Positions 47,692-56,951 of a DNA stretch of 64,000 bases are shown here, piece after piece. The number at the start of each line of letters is the position of its first letter. The first letter of the stretch is position 1. The DNA lies in assembly GCA_030160035.1 (NCBI GenBank), contig BSNO01000003.1, positions 434,001-498,000 of the forward strand, written 5' to 3'. A program made the position numbers and the translations under genes. The notes under the pieces are model-generated. The model did no database searches. It was given only the letters and a program-made list of their open reading frames with translations, and was not told the origin of the DNA. The DNA comes from Rhizobium albus (lineage in GTDB: Bacteria; Pseudomonadota; Alphaproteobacteria; Rhizobiales; Rhizobiaceae).

Positions 47692-49311
47692 ATGACCAAG
47701 GAAGTGGTTTTGATCGCAAGCGGCGATCTGCGTGAGAGCGCCAATTTGAAGTGCTGGCCCGCCCAGAGCGACATGGAAAGGCGGCTGTCAGCAGCGTTCG
47801 CCCGCCATGGCGCATCTATCAAGCGGGGTCACCCGGTCAAGGAAGATGCCGGGCATGGCTTCATCGCCACGCAGAAGGAAGGCATCGATGTCTTCAGGAC
47901 GATCGACCCCGACGCTCCGCTCGTCGTGGCGGAAGCCGTCTGGCAGTATTCCCAGAACGTCCTTGCCGGGCTGATCCGCCATCGTGGCCCCATTCTCACC
48001 GTGGCAAACTGGTCTGGCACCTGGCCTGGACTGGTGGGGCTTTTGAACCTCAACGGCTCGCTCACCAAGGCCGGCGTGACCTATTCCAGCCTCTGGAGCA
48101 TCGATTTCGAGGATGACTGGTTCGACGCCAAGCTCAAGGAATGGCTGACCACCGGACATGTGGAACAGGATGCCTCCCACGTTCGGGATTTCCAGCCTTC
48201 CTCCGTCGCTGCCGAGGCCGACGCGCTGGCCGAGGAGATCGCTGTCGATCTGTGGGCCAATCGCTCGATCATGGGCGTTTTCGATGAGGGATGTATGGGC
48301 ATGTACAATGCCATTATCCCCGACGAGATGCTTTTCCCGCTCGGCATCTTCAAGGAACGGCTTTCGCAGTCGTCGCTCTACTACGAAGCGACGCAGATCT
48401 CCGAAGCCGAGGCTCGCGCGGTCTATGATTGGCTGATCGAACGCGGCATGACGTTCCATCTGGGTTCGGATGAAGCGACCGAACTCACCGAGGGCCAGGT
48501 TCTCGATCAATGCCGCATGTATATCGCGGCGGTCCGCATGGCCGATACGTTCGGCTGCGAGACGATCGGGATTCAGTATCAGCAGGGCCTCAAGGACCTT
48601 TTGCCGGCGTCCGATCTAGTTGAGGGCTTGCTGAACAATGACGATCGACCTCCCGTGAAAGACGCGGACGGCCGCATCATCAGGGATGGCCAGGCCATCG
48701 TGCACTTCAACGAGGTCGATGAATGTGCGGCCGTCGATGGCTTGCTCACGAACCGTATTCACCGAGCACTGGGTCAACCGGTCGAGACGACGCTGCATGA
48801 TCTGCGCTGGGGCGATGTCGACCAGAGCAGAAGCGTCGATGACTACGTCTGGGTGCTCGAGATTTCGGGCGCTGCCCCTCCGGCTCACCATGAAGGCGGC
48901 TACCGCGGCTCGCAGTCGATGCGCCAGCCGCCCATGTTCTTCCGCAAGGGTGGCGGGACATTGCGCGGTGTCGCCCGTCCGGGCGAACTTGTCTGGTCGC
49001 GCATCTTCATCGCCGATGGTCGCCTCTGCATGGACATCGGCCGCGGCCGGGCTGTGTCGTTGCCGCAAGAGGAAACCGATCGGCGCTGGTCGCTGACCAA
49101 CCAGGAATGGCCGATCATGCACGCCGTCTTTGTTGGCGTGAGCCGCGACCAGATGATGGCGCGCCATAAGGCCAATCACATCCAGGTGGTCTACGCACAC
49201 GATGCGGCCGCTGCCGATGCGTCCTTGGCTGCTAAGGCGGCGCTCGCGAGCAAGCTCGGCCTCGACGTGAAGCTGTGTGGTGTATCGCTCGGGAAGGCTG
49301 AGAACGCGTGA
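47692..49311 (+). CDS. L-fucose/L-arabinose isomerase family protein
   Basis: A 539-aa protein starting [12 protein letters not shown], with GGGAGGAGG upstream. Sequence features such as [51 protein letters not shown] and the late cluster [12 protein letters not shown] resemble the FucI/AraA fold superfamily, of which it is an atypical member. The metal ligands were not assigned by alignment. A ribulokinase-type FGGY kinase starts on its stop codon, which is the classical isomerase-kinase pairing. A ketose such as ribulose would be the product. Confidence 0.65.
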   Translation: MTKEVVLIASGDLRESANLKCWPAQSDMERRLSAAFARHGASIKRGHPVKEDAGHGFIATQKEGIDVFRTIDPDAPLVVAEAVWQYSQNVLAGLIRHRGPILTVANWSGTWPGLVGLLNLNGSLTKAGVTYSSLWSIDFEDDWFDAKLKEWLTTGHVEQDASHVRDFQPSSVAAEADALAEEIAVDLWANRSIMGVFDEGCMGMYNAIIPDEMLFPLGIFKERLSQSSLYYEATQISEAEARAVYDWLIERGMTFHLGSDEATELTEGQVLDQCRMYIAAVRMADTFGCETIGIQYQQGLKDLLPASDLVEGLLNNDDRPPVKDADGRIIRDGQAIVHFNEVDECAAVDGLLTNRIHRALGQPVETTLHDLRWGDVDQSRSVDDYVWVLEISGAAPPAHHEGGYRGSQSMRQPPMFFRKGGGTLRGVARPGELVWSRIFIADGRLCMDIGRGRAVSLPQEETDRRWSLTNQEWPIMHAVFVGVSRDQMMARHKANHIQVVYAHDAAAADASLAAKAALASKLGLDVKLCGVSLGKAENA

Positions 49312-50918
49312 TGTCCGGTCCCTGCTTCATCGGCGTCGATGTCGGGACAGGCAGCGTGCGCGCAGGCGTTTTCGACGAGGATGGCGGCCTGCTCGGATAC
49401 GCGTCCCGGCCGCTCAAGCTCTGGAAGAACGGCGACCATGTGGAGCAGTCCTCGGCCGATATATGGACGAAGACTTGCGAAGCCGTCCGCGAGGCTCGCA
49501 CTGCGGCTGATGTCGCCAAGGAGCGTGTCGTCGGGATCGGCTTCGACGCGACCTGCTCCATGGTGGTCGTCGGCAAGGATGGCGAGCCATTGCCTGTTGG
49601 CCTCTCGGGCGAGCACGCGCGCGACGTGATCGTCTGGATGGATCATCGTGCATTGAAGGAGACGGACGACATCAACGCGACGTCCCATCCGGTGCTGTCC
49701 TTCGTCGGCGGCCAGATTTCCCCGGAGATGGAGACGCCGAAACTTCTTTGGCTGAGCAGACATGCACCCGAGACCTTCGCCAAAGCGGGCCACTTCTTCG
49801 ACCTGCCTGACTATCTCAGTTTCCGGGCGACCGGAGACAGTGCACGCTCGAATTGCACGGTCGTTTGCAAATGGACCTATCTCGGCCACGAAAAGCGGTG
49901 GGACCGGTCCTATTTCGAGGAGATCGGGCTTGGCCGGTTGGCTGACGAAGAGTTCGACCGCATTGGTCCTTATGTGATCGATGTGGCGACACCGATCGCG
50001 TCCGGTTTGAAGGAAAGCGCAGCGATGGAGCTCGATCTTCAGGCGGGAACTGCCGTCGGCGCCTCCCTGATCGATGCCCATAGCGGCGGCCTTGGCACGC
50101 TTGGAGCCGGTGGCAGGGATCCTGCAACGGAAATGGCGCTGATCGCAGGCACGTCGGCGTGTACCATGACGCTGTCGCGTGAGCCGCGGTACGTCGAGGG
50201 CGTGTGGGGACCGTATTTCGGGGCGCTTCTGCCGGGCTTCTGGTTGAATGAAGGCGGCCAGTCTGCATTCGGAGCCGCCCTCGATCATGCCGTGTCTCTC
50301 CACCCGGCCTTTGCAGCCGCCAGGGAGGCGGCCGAAGCTGCCGGGCAGCCGTTGCTGGCTTTCCTGGAGGAGGCGGCCGTTCAGCGGGCCGGGACGCTGG
50401 AGGCAGCATCACTGATTGGCGCCGGGCTCGACGTAGTGCCGGAATTTCTCGGCAACCGTTCGCCCGATCCGGATCCGCATGCCAGCGCCATCATCTCAGG
50501 TTTGCGGCTCGGGACGGACCTCGACGACCTCGTTGACCTCTATGTCGCGACGCTCCGCGGGCTTGCCTATGGCACCGTCGACATCGTCGAGCGGCTGCGT
50601 GCGAACGGCCAGACGATCGACCGACTGATCCTGTCGGGCGGCTTCGCCAAAAGCGCCCTCATGCGCCGAATCTTGGCAGATGCCAGCGGCTCCGATGTCG
50701 AGCTAGCAGGTTCGAAGGAGCCGGTGCTGCTGGGCGCAGCGATGCTCGGCGCTGTCGCGGCCGGAGTGTACGAGGATGTTGGCGAGGCCGCGTCCCGCAT
50801 GGTCCATCGCGGCGACAATCTCCAGGCAGACCCCGCACAGGCTGCGTTTCATGCCAAGGCACATGCGCGCTACGGGCTTTTGAAACAGGTCCAACGCGAG
50901 CTCCGTGCCCTGGTGTAG
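49308..50918 (+). CDS. FGGY-family carbohydrate kinase, ribulokinase-like
   Basis: A 536-aa sugar kinase. The first ATP-binding motif is [16 protein letters not shown], the hinge region includes [14 protein letters not shown], and the second lobe has [13 protein letters not shown] and the C-terminal [13 protein letters not shown]. The sequence pattern is closest to D-ribulokinase/ribitol kinase types. A GTG at 49308 and ATG at 49311 overlap the isomerase stop, so the two are coupled. Product would be a ketopentose-5-phosphate. It is convergent with the IclR gene 28 bp away. Confidence 0.85.
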   Translation: MMSGPCFIGVDVGTGSVRAGVFDEDGGLLGYASRPLKLWKNGDHVEQSSADIWTKTCEAVREARTAADVAKERVVGIGFDATCSMVVVGKDGEPLPVGLSGEHARDVIVWMDHRALKETDDINATSHPVLSFVGGQISPEMETPKLLWLSRHAPETFAKAGHFFDLPDYLSFRATGDSARSNCTVVCKWTYLGHEKRWDRSYFEEIGLGRLADEEFDRIGPYVIDVATPIASGLKESAAMELDLQAGTAVGASLIDAHSGGLGTLGAGGRDPATEMALIAGTSACTMTLSREPRYVEGVWGPYFGALLPGFWLNEGGQSAFGAALDHAVSLHPAFAAAREAAEAAGQPLLAFLEEAAVQRAGTLEAASLIGAGLDVVPEFLGNRSPDPDPHASAIISGLRLGTDLDDLVDLYVATLRGLAYGTVDIVERLRANGQTIDRLILSGGFAKSALMRRILADASGSDVELAGSKEPVLLGAAMLGAVAAGVYEDVGEAASRMVHRGDNLQADPAQAAFHAKAHARYGLLKQVQRELRALV

Positions 50919-50946
50919 GTAGGCCGATGCCACGAACACGCGACCT

Positions 50947-51714
50947 TCAGGTCTCCGGACGGAAACCAAGACGAAGCGAGACCGTGTTTGCGTGGTGTGT
51001 GACCAGTTCGGCAAATGCCAGGATGCGGTCGCCGGACACTTTTTCGGTGTCTCCGCTGACGCTGATCGCCGCGAAGACAGAGCCTTGCGAGTTGCGGATC
51101 GGCGCTGCGACACAGGATGTGCCCGGCGTTAGTTCCTCATCATCGAGCGCATATCCGGTCCGGCGGATTTTCGTGAGTTCGGCTTTTAGAAGATCCGGGT
51201 CGCAGATCGTGTTGGGCGCCAGGCGCACGAGTTTGCGCGCGAGAAACCGATCGATCGCAGCGGCCGGCTGGAAGGCGAGGGCGACCTTGCCTGACGCCGT
51301 TGCGTGGGCCGGTGACGATTCAAGAACAATTAGCGTATTCACGCGCCGGCCGTCCGGGTCGGTTCGGTTGATCACTGTAGAGCTTTTGCCGTCGAAGACG
51401 GAGAGATGCACCGTCTGGCCGCTTGCCCGTGTCAGGGCCTCGACGCTGTCCTTGGCCTCGCGATGCAGATCCATGTTCGCCAGAACCGTCGTGCCCAGTT
51501 CGAACAGCTTCATGCCCAGCCGGTACTGGTCGCGCTCCCGCTCCTGCTCGACCATTCCGAGGTCGCGCATCGTGCGCATGATGCGATGGACGGTCGGCCT
51601 TGGCAGATCCAGGCGTTTCGCGATTTCCGAGACGGACAACTTGCGGTCGTATTCGGAGAAGCAGTCCAGGATCGCGACCACCTTCGCCAGGCTTTTCAGA
51701 TTTTCGGAGCTCAT
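50947..51714 (-). CDS. IclR-family transcriptional regulator
   Basis: A 255-aa regulator (276 aa if begun at 51777; the MSSENLKSLAKV start at 51714 fits the family better). The winged helix reads LSVSEIAKRLDLPRPTVHRIMRTM (recognition helix, about residues 28-51, quoted only by core), followed by the IclR effector domain with HATASGKVALAF and GYALDDEELTPG. It faces the DHDPS-DhaKL genes across a 207-bp gap with an inverted repeat at 51847 and probably controls them. Confidence 0.88.
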   Translation of the reverse strand: MSSENLKSLAKVVAILDCFSEYDRKLSVSEIAKRLDLPRPTVHRIMRTMRDLGMVEQERERDQYRLGMKLFELGTTVLANMDLHREAKDSVEALTRASGQTVHLSVFDGKSSTVINRTDPDGRRVNTLIVLESSPAHATASGKVALAFQPAAAIDRFLARKLVRLAPNTICDPDLLKAELTKIRRTGYALDDEELTPGTSCVAAPIRNSQGSVFAAISVSGDTEKVSGDRILAFAELVTHHANTVSLRLGFRPET

Positions 51715-51846
51715 CGGTTCAGCAAGGTCCTCGATATGCCAGGCAGCGACAGAGTGCGGACCACGGATCCACATCATGCGGCAAACAGCAACTCCGATTG
51801 CGGGTCAATGGATCATCCACCACGAACCACAATCCTGCAATTAAAA

Positions 51847-51859
51847 TCCGTAATGCGGA
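51847..51859. promoter_or_regulatory. possible IclR operator
   Basis: TCCGTAATGCGGA is an inverted repeat (TCCG-N5-CGGA) between the IclR gene and the divergent DHDPS gene, 63 bp before the latter's ATG. IclR proteins bind short palindromes in such gaps. Support is positional only; there is no second copy to compare. Confidence 0.35.
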
Positions 51860-51921
51860 CTACTTGACCGGAATGCGAACATATGGAAGATGGCGCCAAC
51901 TAATGCACAGAGGAGTTGCTC

Positions 51922-52845
51922 ATGCCCCGCGTCCTGACCAAAGAAGACATCGTTGGAATTTTCCCGCCTGTCGTCTCGCCCTTCACGAAAGACGAAGAAC
52001 TCGATCTCGCTGCCCTGCGTCGCGAAATCGACTACAACATCTCGTTGGGCGTCACGGGCGTCTGCGTTGGCGGCTCGACCGGTGAAGGCCACGCGCTCGA
52101 CGCCGAGGATCTCGGTCAGCTGGTGAAGACGGCCCAGGAGACGGCGGCAGGACGCGTGCCGGTCATGGCCGGGATCATCACAACATCGACGCGTGAGGCC
52201 GTGAAGAGGGCGAAGGTCGCCCGCGACGCCGGCGCACAATGCGTCATGGTCACGCCGCCGATCTACCAGATCTGCTCGGACGACGGGATCTACGACTTTT
52301 ATGCGACGATCCATAAGGAATCCGGCCTGCCGACGATGGTCTACAACGTCCTGACCTTTGCGCCTGTGACGCCGGCATTGATGCGCCGCATGGCCGGCAA
52401 CCAGCACGAGACGGGCCTCATCGCCACCAAGGAAAGCATCGGCGGCTCGCTTGAAACCCTGACGGAACTGCTCGACACGATCGGTGACAAGATCTCGGTC
52501 ACCTGGGCCCATGACTGGCTGCTCTATCCGGGGCTGGCGATCGGCGCCACCGGCTCGGTATCCGGCGCAGCGGCGCTCCTGCCGCGGCATTGCCTGGCGC
52601 TCTGGGATGCCGTTCAGTCCGGCAACGTAGCGTACGCCCAGCAACTCCATTTCGCGATCACGGATGTCTGCAGCCAGATCAGCCGCTACAACTGGCCGGC
52701 AGGGGTGAAGGCGTGCATCAACATGCAGGGACGCGATGTCGGACCGTGCCGCGCACCGTTCAATCGCGTGCCGGACGAGCAGCTGGAGCGGATCGCTGCG
52801 GCACTGAAGCGCGCTGACGCCATGGATCTGTCCGCCGCAGCCTGA
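51922..52845 (+). CDS. DHDPS-family aldolase/dehydratase
   Basis: A 307-aa protein starting MPRVLTKEDIV at 51922, with GAGGAG upstream. It has the family's GGSTGEGHAL, the Tyr in TMVYNVLTFAP and the Schiff-base Lys in LIATKESIGGS. It is one of three such paralogues in the island and the first gene of the IclR-flanked operon with DhaK, DhaL and a HAD hydrolase. A 2-keto acid aldolase or dehydratase role is inferred. Confidence 0.87.
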   Translation: MPRVLTKEDIVGIFPPVVSPFTKDEELDLAALRREIDYNISLGVTGVCVGGSTGEGHALDAEDLGQLVKTAQETAAGRVPVMAGIITTSTREAVKRAKVARDAGAQCVMVTPPIYQICSDDGIYDFYATIHKESGLPTMVYNVLTFAPVTPALMRRMAGNQHETGLIATKESIGGSLETLTELLDTIGDKISVTWAHDWLLYPGLAIGATGSVSGAAALLPRHCLALWDAVQSGNVAYAQQLHFAITDVCSQISRYNWPAGVKACINMQGRDVGPCRAPFNRVPDEQLERIAAALKRADAMDLSAAA

Positions 52846-52960
52846 GAAGGCGCCTGAACTGGCAATGCTGGTCGGCGAACCGGCATTGCCGCACAACCGG
52901 GCGCGGCGGCGTTGCTCGATTGTGTTGGACTGAGACCGGACGTTGTTGGGAGGACCGCCG

Positions 52961-53959
52961 ATGAAGAAGATTCTGAACAATCCGGCTGATTACGTGGACG
53001 AGATGCTGGACGGCTTCGTTGCCGCGCATCCGGAGTTCTACGCCCAGCCCGAGCGGCGGGTGATCGCCCGGCCGGAGGGCGCGACGAGCGGCAAGGTCGG
53101 CATCGTGACCGGCGGGGGATCGGGCCATCTTCCGGTCTTCACCGGCTATGTTGGCCCGGGCTTCCTCGATGCCTGCGCCGTCGGCGACGTGTTCGCCAGC
53201 CCGTCGGCCGAACAGATGGCAAGCGCCATCCGTCATGCCGACGGCGGTGCCGGTGTCCTGCGGCTTTACGGAAACTATGGCGGCGACGTCATGAATTTCG
53301 ACATGGCCGGCGAGATGGTCGACATGGAAAACGACATCCGCACCACCACCGTGCTTCTGGCCGACGACATCGTCTCGGCCGGCAAGGACGAGGCGGAAAA
53401 GCGCCGCGGTGTCGCCGGCATGATCTACGCGTTCAAGATCGCCGGCGCCTGTGCCGACACGAGAGCCGATCTCGACGAGGTCACGCGCGTGGCGCAGAAG
53501 GCCGCCGATGCGTGTCGCTCGATCGGCATGGCGCTGACGCCCTGCATCGTGCCGCAGGCCGGCAAGGCCAATTTCGAGCTCGGCGAGAACGAGATGGAAA
53601 TGGGCATGGGCATCCATGGCGAACCGGGCATTTGGCGCGATGCGCTGCGCCCGGCCGACCAGATCGTCGACGAGATGATCGACCGCATCCTCGCCGATCA
53701 TCCTTTCTCGAAGGGCGACCGGCTTTCCGTCCTCGTCAATTCGCTCGGAGCGACGCCGCTCGAAGAGCTCTACATCATGTACCGCAAGGTGAAGCAGCGC
53801 TTCGACGCCATCGGTGCCGAGATCGTCATGCCGCTCGTCGGGCGCTACGCGACCTCGATGGAGATGACCGGCGCGACGATCACGACCATCGCTCTGGATG
53901 AAGAGCTCGAACGCTATCTCAAGGCGCCGGCTGCCTGTGCCTACTGGCGCGTCGGGTGA
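52961..53959 (+). CDS. dihydroxyacetone kinase-type subunit DhaK
   Basis: A 332-aa DhaK-type kinase subunit; ATG 52961 follows GGGAGG. Substrate-binding residues of the family are kept: GGGSGH around 51-56 (H56), D109 in GGDVMNFD, and H219 in GMGIHGEPG, which forms a covalent bond to the keto group. Paired with DhaL and no DhaM in view, the pair could use ATP. Similar pairs act on erythrulose; with this context a ketotriose or ketotetrose is likely. DhaL starts 11 bp downstream. Confidence 0.87.
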   Translation: MKKILNNPADYVDEMLDGFVAAHPEFYAQPERRVIARPEGATSGKVGIVTGGGSGHLPVFTGYVGPGFLDACAVGDVFASPSAEQMASAIRHADGGAGVLRLYGNYGGDVMNFDMAGEMVDMENDIRTTTVLLADDIVSAGKDEAEKRRGVAGMIYAFKIAGACADTRADLDEVTRVAQKAADACRSIGMALTPCIVPQAGKANFELGENEMEMGMGIHGEPGIWRDALRPADQIVDEMIDRILADHPFSKGDRLSVLVNSLGATPLEELYIMYRKVKQRFDAIGAEIVMPLVGRYATSMEMTGATITTIALDEELERYLKAPAACAYWRVG

Positions 53960-53970
53960 GGGCGAAGAGC

Positions 53971-54570
53971 ATGGCGACACTTGATAGCGCACGTCTCAAG
54001 GCTGCCCTGCAGCGTGTGGCTGAAGGCGCGGCCGCCGCTGCGGCAGAACTCAATGCAGCTGACGGCCAACTCGGCGACGGTGATCTCGGCATCACGGTCT
54101 CCAAGGGCTTTGCCGCGGCGGCGGAAGCCGACCTTCCCGACGATCTCGGCATGGCCTTCCTGGAATGCTCGAAGGCCTTCCAGCGCGTGTCGTCCTCCTC
54201 CTACGGCACGCTGGTCGCCACCGGCTTCATGGCTGCGGCCAAGAGCGCCAAGGGCTCCGAGACGCTCGATGCCTCCGCGATTCCGGCGCTGGTCGCTGCG
54301 GCGCGGGACGCGATGATGGCGCGCGGCAAGGGCGAGCTCGGCGCCAAATCGGTGCTCGACAGCCTCGATGCCTGTGCGAAAGCGATCGAAGGCGCCGACC
54401 CCGCCGAGATGGGCGACGAGGCCGTCGCCGCCGCACGCCAGACGCTGCAAGACTTCAAGGGCAGACCCTGCAAGCTCGGCCGCGCCCGCATGTTTGCCGA
54501 AAAGAGCGCCGAACTCGACGACCCCGGCCAACTCGCCTTCCTTCGCATCGTCGAGGCAGCCGTTAGCTAG
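53971..54570 (+). CDS. dihydroxyacetone kinase-type subunit DhaL
   Basis: A 199-aa nucleotide-binding subunit. D31, D36 and D38 (NAADGQLGDGDLG) hold the Mg-nucleotide as in known DhaL. Instead of the family GDKTM motif it reads GAKSV (residues 124-128), losing one conserved Asp. The end keeps DDPGQ. With DhaK just upstream it forms a two-part ATP-type keto-sugar kinase; the changed motif may alter nucleotide binding or specificity. Confidence 0.85.
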   Translation: MATLDSARLKAALQRVAEGAAAAAAELNAADGQLGDGDLGITVSKGFAAAAEADLPDDLGMAFLECSKAFQRVSSSSYGTLVATGFMAAAKSAKGSETLDASAIPALVAAARDAMMARGKGELGAKSVLDSLDACAKAIEGADPAEMGDEAVAAARQTLQDFKGRPCKLGRARMFAEKSAELDDPGQLAFLRIVEAAVS

Positions 54571-54652
54571 CAGCAGGCCGAAGCCGCCTTGGCTTGTTCT
54601 GGAACCAGGACACGCCGCTGGTGAAACCGACCAGCTTTATGGAGAGATCAGC

Positions 54653-55396
54653 ATGGCAGGAAAAGCAGATTTGGTGGCCGGAAAGGTAAAGGCGTTGATC
54701 TTCGATACCGGAGGCACGGTTTTCGACTGGCACAGCGGCGTAACCGAAGCTCTGTCGAGGATCGGCTCCGAATTCCGGATCGACGCGGACTGGCTGGCTC
54801 TGACCAAGGAGTGGCGGCGAACGTCGACCGACATGGTCAAGGAGGGACTGCCGACGGATGGCGGCCGCGCATCGATCGACATGGACGGCGTCCTCCGGCT
54901 GACGCTGGACAGGATGCTCGAGGAACGCGGGATCGAAGGATTTTCGAACGAGGGAAGGGCGCGCCTGGTTCATGCCTGGCACGATCTCGATGCATGGCGC
55001 GATGTCGTTGAGGCTCTGCCGCGCTTGAGGCGAAAGTTTATCGTATCGCCGTTCACGATCCTCAATACCCGCCTGGTGATCGATGCGTCGCGGCGGGCAG
55101 GATTGAGCTGGGACTGCATCATCTCCTGTGAAATGATCGGTATTTACAAGACGTTGCCGGGTTCCTACGCGACCGCGGCCCGGTGGCTTGGGCACCCTCA
55201 CGACGAAATCCTGCTCGTGACCACGCATAACAACGATCTTCAGGCCGCCCATGAAAATGGCTTCCCAACCGCCTTTGTCTATCGTCCCGACGAATGGGGC
55301 GACATTCCCTCGCTAGACCCCGAGCCGGATCCGCGCGCCGATCTGGTCTGTCAGGATTTCAACGATCTTGCGGCGCAACTGGGTTGCAAAAGCTAG
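54653..55396 (+). CDS. HAD-superfamily hydrolase, haloacid dehalogenase type II-like
   Basis: A 247-aa protein; ATG 54653 follows GAGAG. Motif I is LIFDTGGTVFDW (nucleophile Asp near residue 17); motif II Ser/Thr is in VSPFTILNT; a Lys near IYKTLPG and VTTHNND complete the HAD set, with His-Asn-Asn-Asp rather than the usual GDxxxD. It lies 83 bp after DhaL and may be a phosphatase acting on, or near, the kinase product. Substrate unknown. Confidence 0.8.
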   Translation: MAGKADLVAGKVKALIFDTGGTVFDWHSGVTEALSRIGSEFRIDADWLALTKEWRRTSTDMVKEGLPTDGGRASIDMDGVLRLTLDRMLEERGIEGFSNEGRARLVHAWHDLDAWRDVVEALPRLRRKFIVSPFTILNTRLVIDASRRAGLSWDCIISCEMIGIYKTLPGSYATAARWLGHPHDEILLVTTHNNDLQAAHENGFPTAFVYRPDEWGDIPSLDPEPDPRADLVCQDFNDLAAQLGCKS

Positions 55397-55885
55397 CGTC
55401 ACCGCTTTGCGCAGGATAGGGCCGCTGTGGGGTGGACAGGTGGGACGTAAGCCCCTTCCGACATCATTTGGCGAGACTGAGACCATGTGTCCCAACGCAC
55501 TGCCCTTTCGGCACGTTATTGACTTCGATGATTCTCGCCCGCGGCCATGGCAGCAAGTCGGCCGCGGGCTGAATCACTCAAAGACCGACGTCTCGGGGCC
55601 CAATCCGTCAGAACTTCTGACAGAAGCTTTCGTTGCCCGCATGCGATAAACGCGAAGATCTAAGCTCTGTGAACCGATTGCCTAGGTGCAACCGGTTCAA
55701 CTGACGCTAGCGGCTCGAACCTGGGACACCGATAGTCTGACGCCCCAAACCACCGTCGCTCCCGTAAAACTTGAAATGTGGCTGAAAATAAGCCGTTATG
55801 TGGCGAGGTCTACGACCTCGAAAAGCTCCGGCGCCAAGCAGACGCGCATTGAAAGTGCTGCAGAACAGACTAACGGGAGACACGA
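55397..55885. other. 489-bp gap without a supported gene
   Basis: Between the HAD and TAXI genes. Two overlapping short frames exist (ATG 55485 and near 55686) but neither has a ribosome site or family likeness. A perfect 7-bp hairpin, CGAGGTC/GACCTCG, lies at 55804-55820. It probably holds the promoter and leader of the TRAP operon; no known element is recognised. Confidence 0.4.
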
Positions 55886-56866
55886 ATGACCCTCACCAAG
55901 ATCCACATGACCGGCGTTGCCGCCGCTCTTGCCGCGACGCTGGGTGCAGGCACTGCGCTTGCCCAGGACCAGCAATTCATCTCGATCGGCACAGGCGGCG
56001 TCACCGGCGTCTACTATCCGGTCGGCGGCGCCATCTGCCGCCTGATGAACCAGAACCGACGCGAGCACGGCATCCGCTGTTCGGTGGAATCGACCGCGGC
56101 CTCCGTCTATAACGTCAACGCCATCCGTGGCGGCGAACTCGATTTCGGTGTCGCTCAGTCGGACGTTCAGTACAACGCCTATAATGGCGAGGCTGATTTC
56201 GAAGAGCTCGGCGCCCAGGAAGATCTGCGAGCAGTCTTTTCGCTCCACAATGAGCCTTTGACGATCGTCGCTCGGGCCGATGCCGGCATCGAATCCTTCG
56301 CCGACATCGAAGGCAAGCGGGTCAATGTCGGCCAGCCTGGCTCCGGCACGCGTTCGCTGATGGATCTCCTGATGGCAGAGCGTGGCTGGACGACTGCAAA
56401 CCTCGCCGTGTCTGCTGAGCTTGCGCCTGCCGAGCAGAGCGCAGCGTTGTGTGACAACAACATCGATGCTTTCGCCTATGCCGTCGGGCATCCGGCCGGC
56501 GCCATCCAGGAAGCCACCACGACCTGCGACAGCGTTATCGTCAATGTCGATGGGGAAGAGGCTCAGGCGCTGCTCGACCAGTACCCCTACTACACCGCCG
56601 CAACGATCCCGGGCGGCATGTATCGCGGCAATGACGAGGACATCACGACCATGGGCGTCGGCGCGACGCTCGTCGCTTCGGCCAATGTGGACGAGGAAGT
56701 TGTCTACCAATTGGTCAAGGCCGTCTTCGACAATTTCGAAGACTTCAAGAGCCTACACCCGGCGCTTGAGAACCTCGAAGCTTCCGCAATGGCGAACGAG
56801 GGCAATTCGGCTCCCCTGCATCCAGGTGCCGAGCGGTACTTCCGCGAAGCCGGCCTGATCGAATAG
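55886..56866 (+). CDS. TAXI-family TRAP transporter substrate-binding protein
   Basis: A 326-aa exported protein; ATG 55886 has GGGAG upstream. The signal peptide runs to about residue 27 (TALAQD). The TAXI signature ISIGTGGVTGVYYPVGGAIC and FGVAQSDVQYNA follow, with GSGTRSLMD mid-protein. It hands a ligand (often a dicarboxylate or amino acid) to the fused permease downstream. A strong hairpin separates the two genes. Confidence 0.94.
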   Translation: MTLTKIHMTGVAAALAATLGAGTALAQDQQFISIGTGGVTGVYYPVGGAICRLMNQNRREHGIRCSVESTAASVYNVNAIRGGELDFGVAQSDVQYNAYNGEADFEELGAQEDLRAVFSLHNEPLTIVARADAGIESFADIEGKRVNVGQPGSGTRSLMDLLMAERGWTTANLAVSAELAPAEQSAALCDNNIDAFAYAVGHPAGAIQEATTTCDSVIVNVDGEEAQALLDQYPYYTAATIPGGMYRGNDEDITTMGVGATLVASANVDEEVVYQLVKAVFDNFEDFKSLHPALENLEASAMANEGNSAPLHPGAERYFREAGLIE

Positions 56867-56877
56867 TCAGGCCTCGT

Positions 56878-56905
56878 GAACGCGCGGCGAGAGCGCCGCG
56901 CGTTC
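56878..56905 (+). terminator. strong hairpin between TAXI protein and permease
   Basis: GAACGCGCGGCG (56878-56889) pairs perfectly with CGCCGCGCGTTC (56894-56905) around an AGAG loop. It sits 12 bp after the TAXI stop and 47 bp before the permease ATG. Lack of a T-run suggests partial termination or RNA stabilisation, giving more binding protein than permease, as is common. Confidence 0.65.
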
Positions 56906-56951
56906 ATATCGCTTTATCGGCGTAAGCCGCCTCCACGATGAAAGACGCGCC

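Noticed and set aside
55440-55885. Possible decayed gene or IS remnant upstream of the TAXI protein
   Set aside because: No terminal inverted repeats, no transposase motif and no target duplication could be seen.
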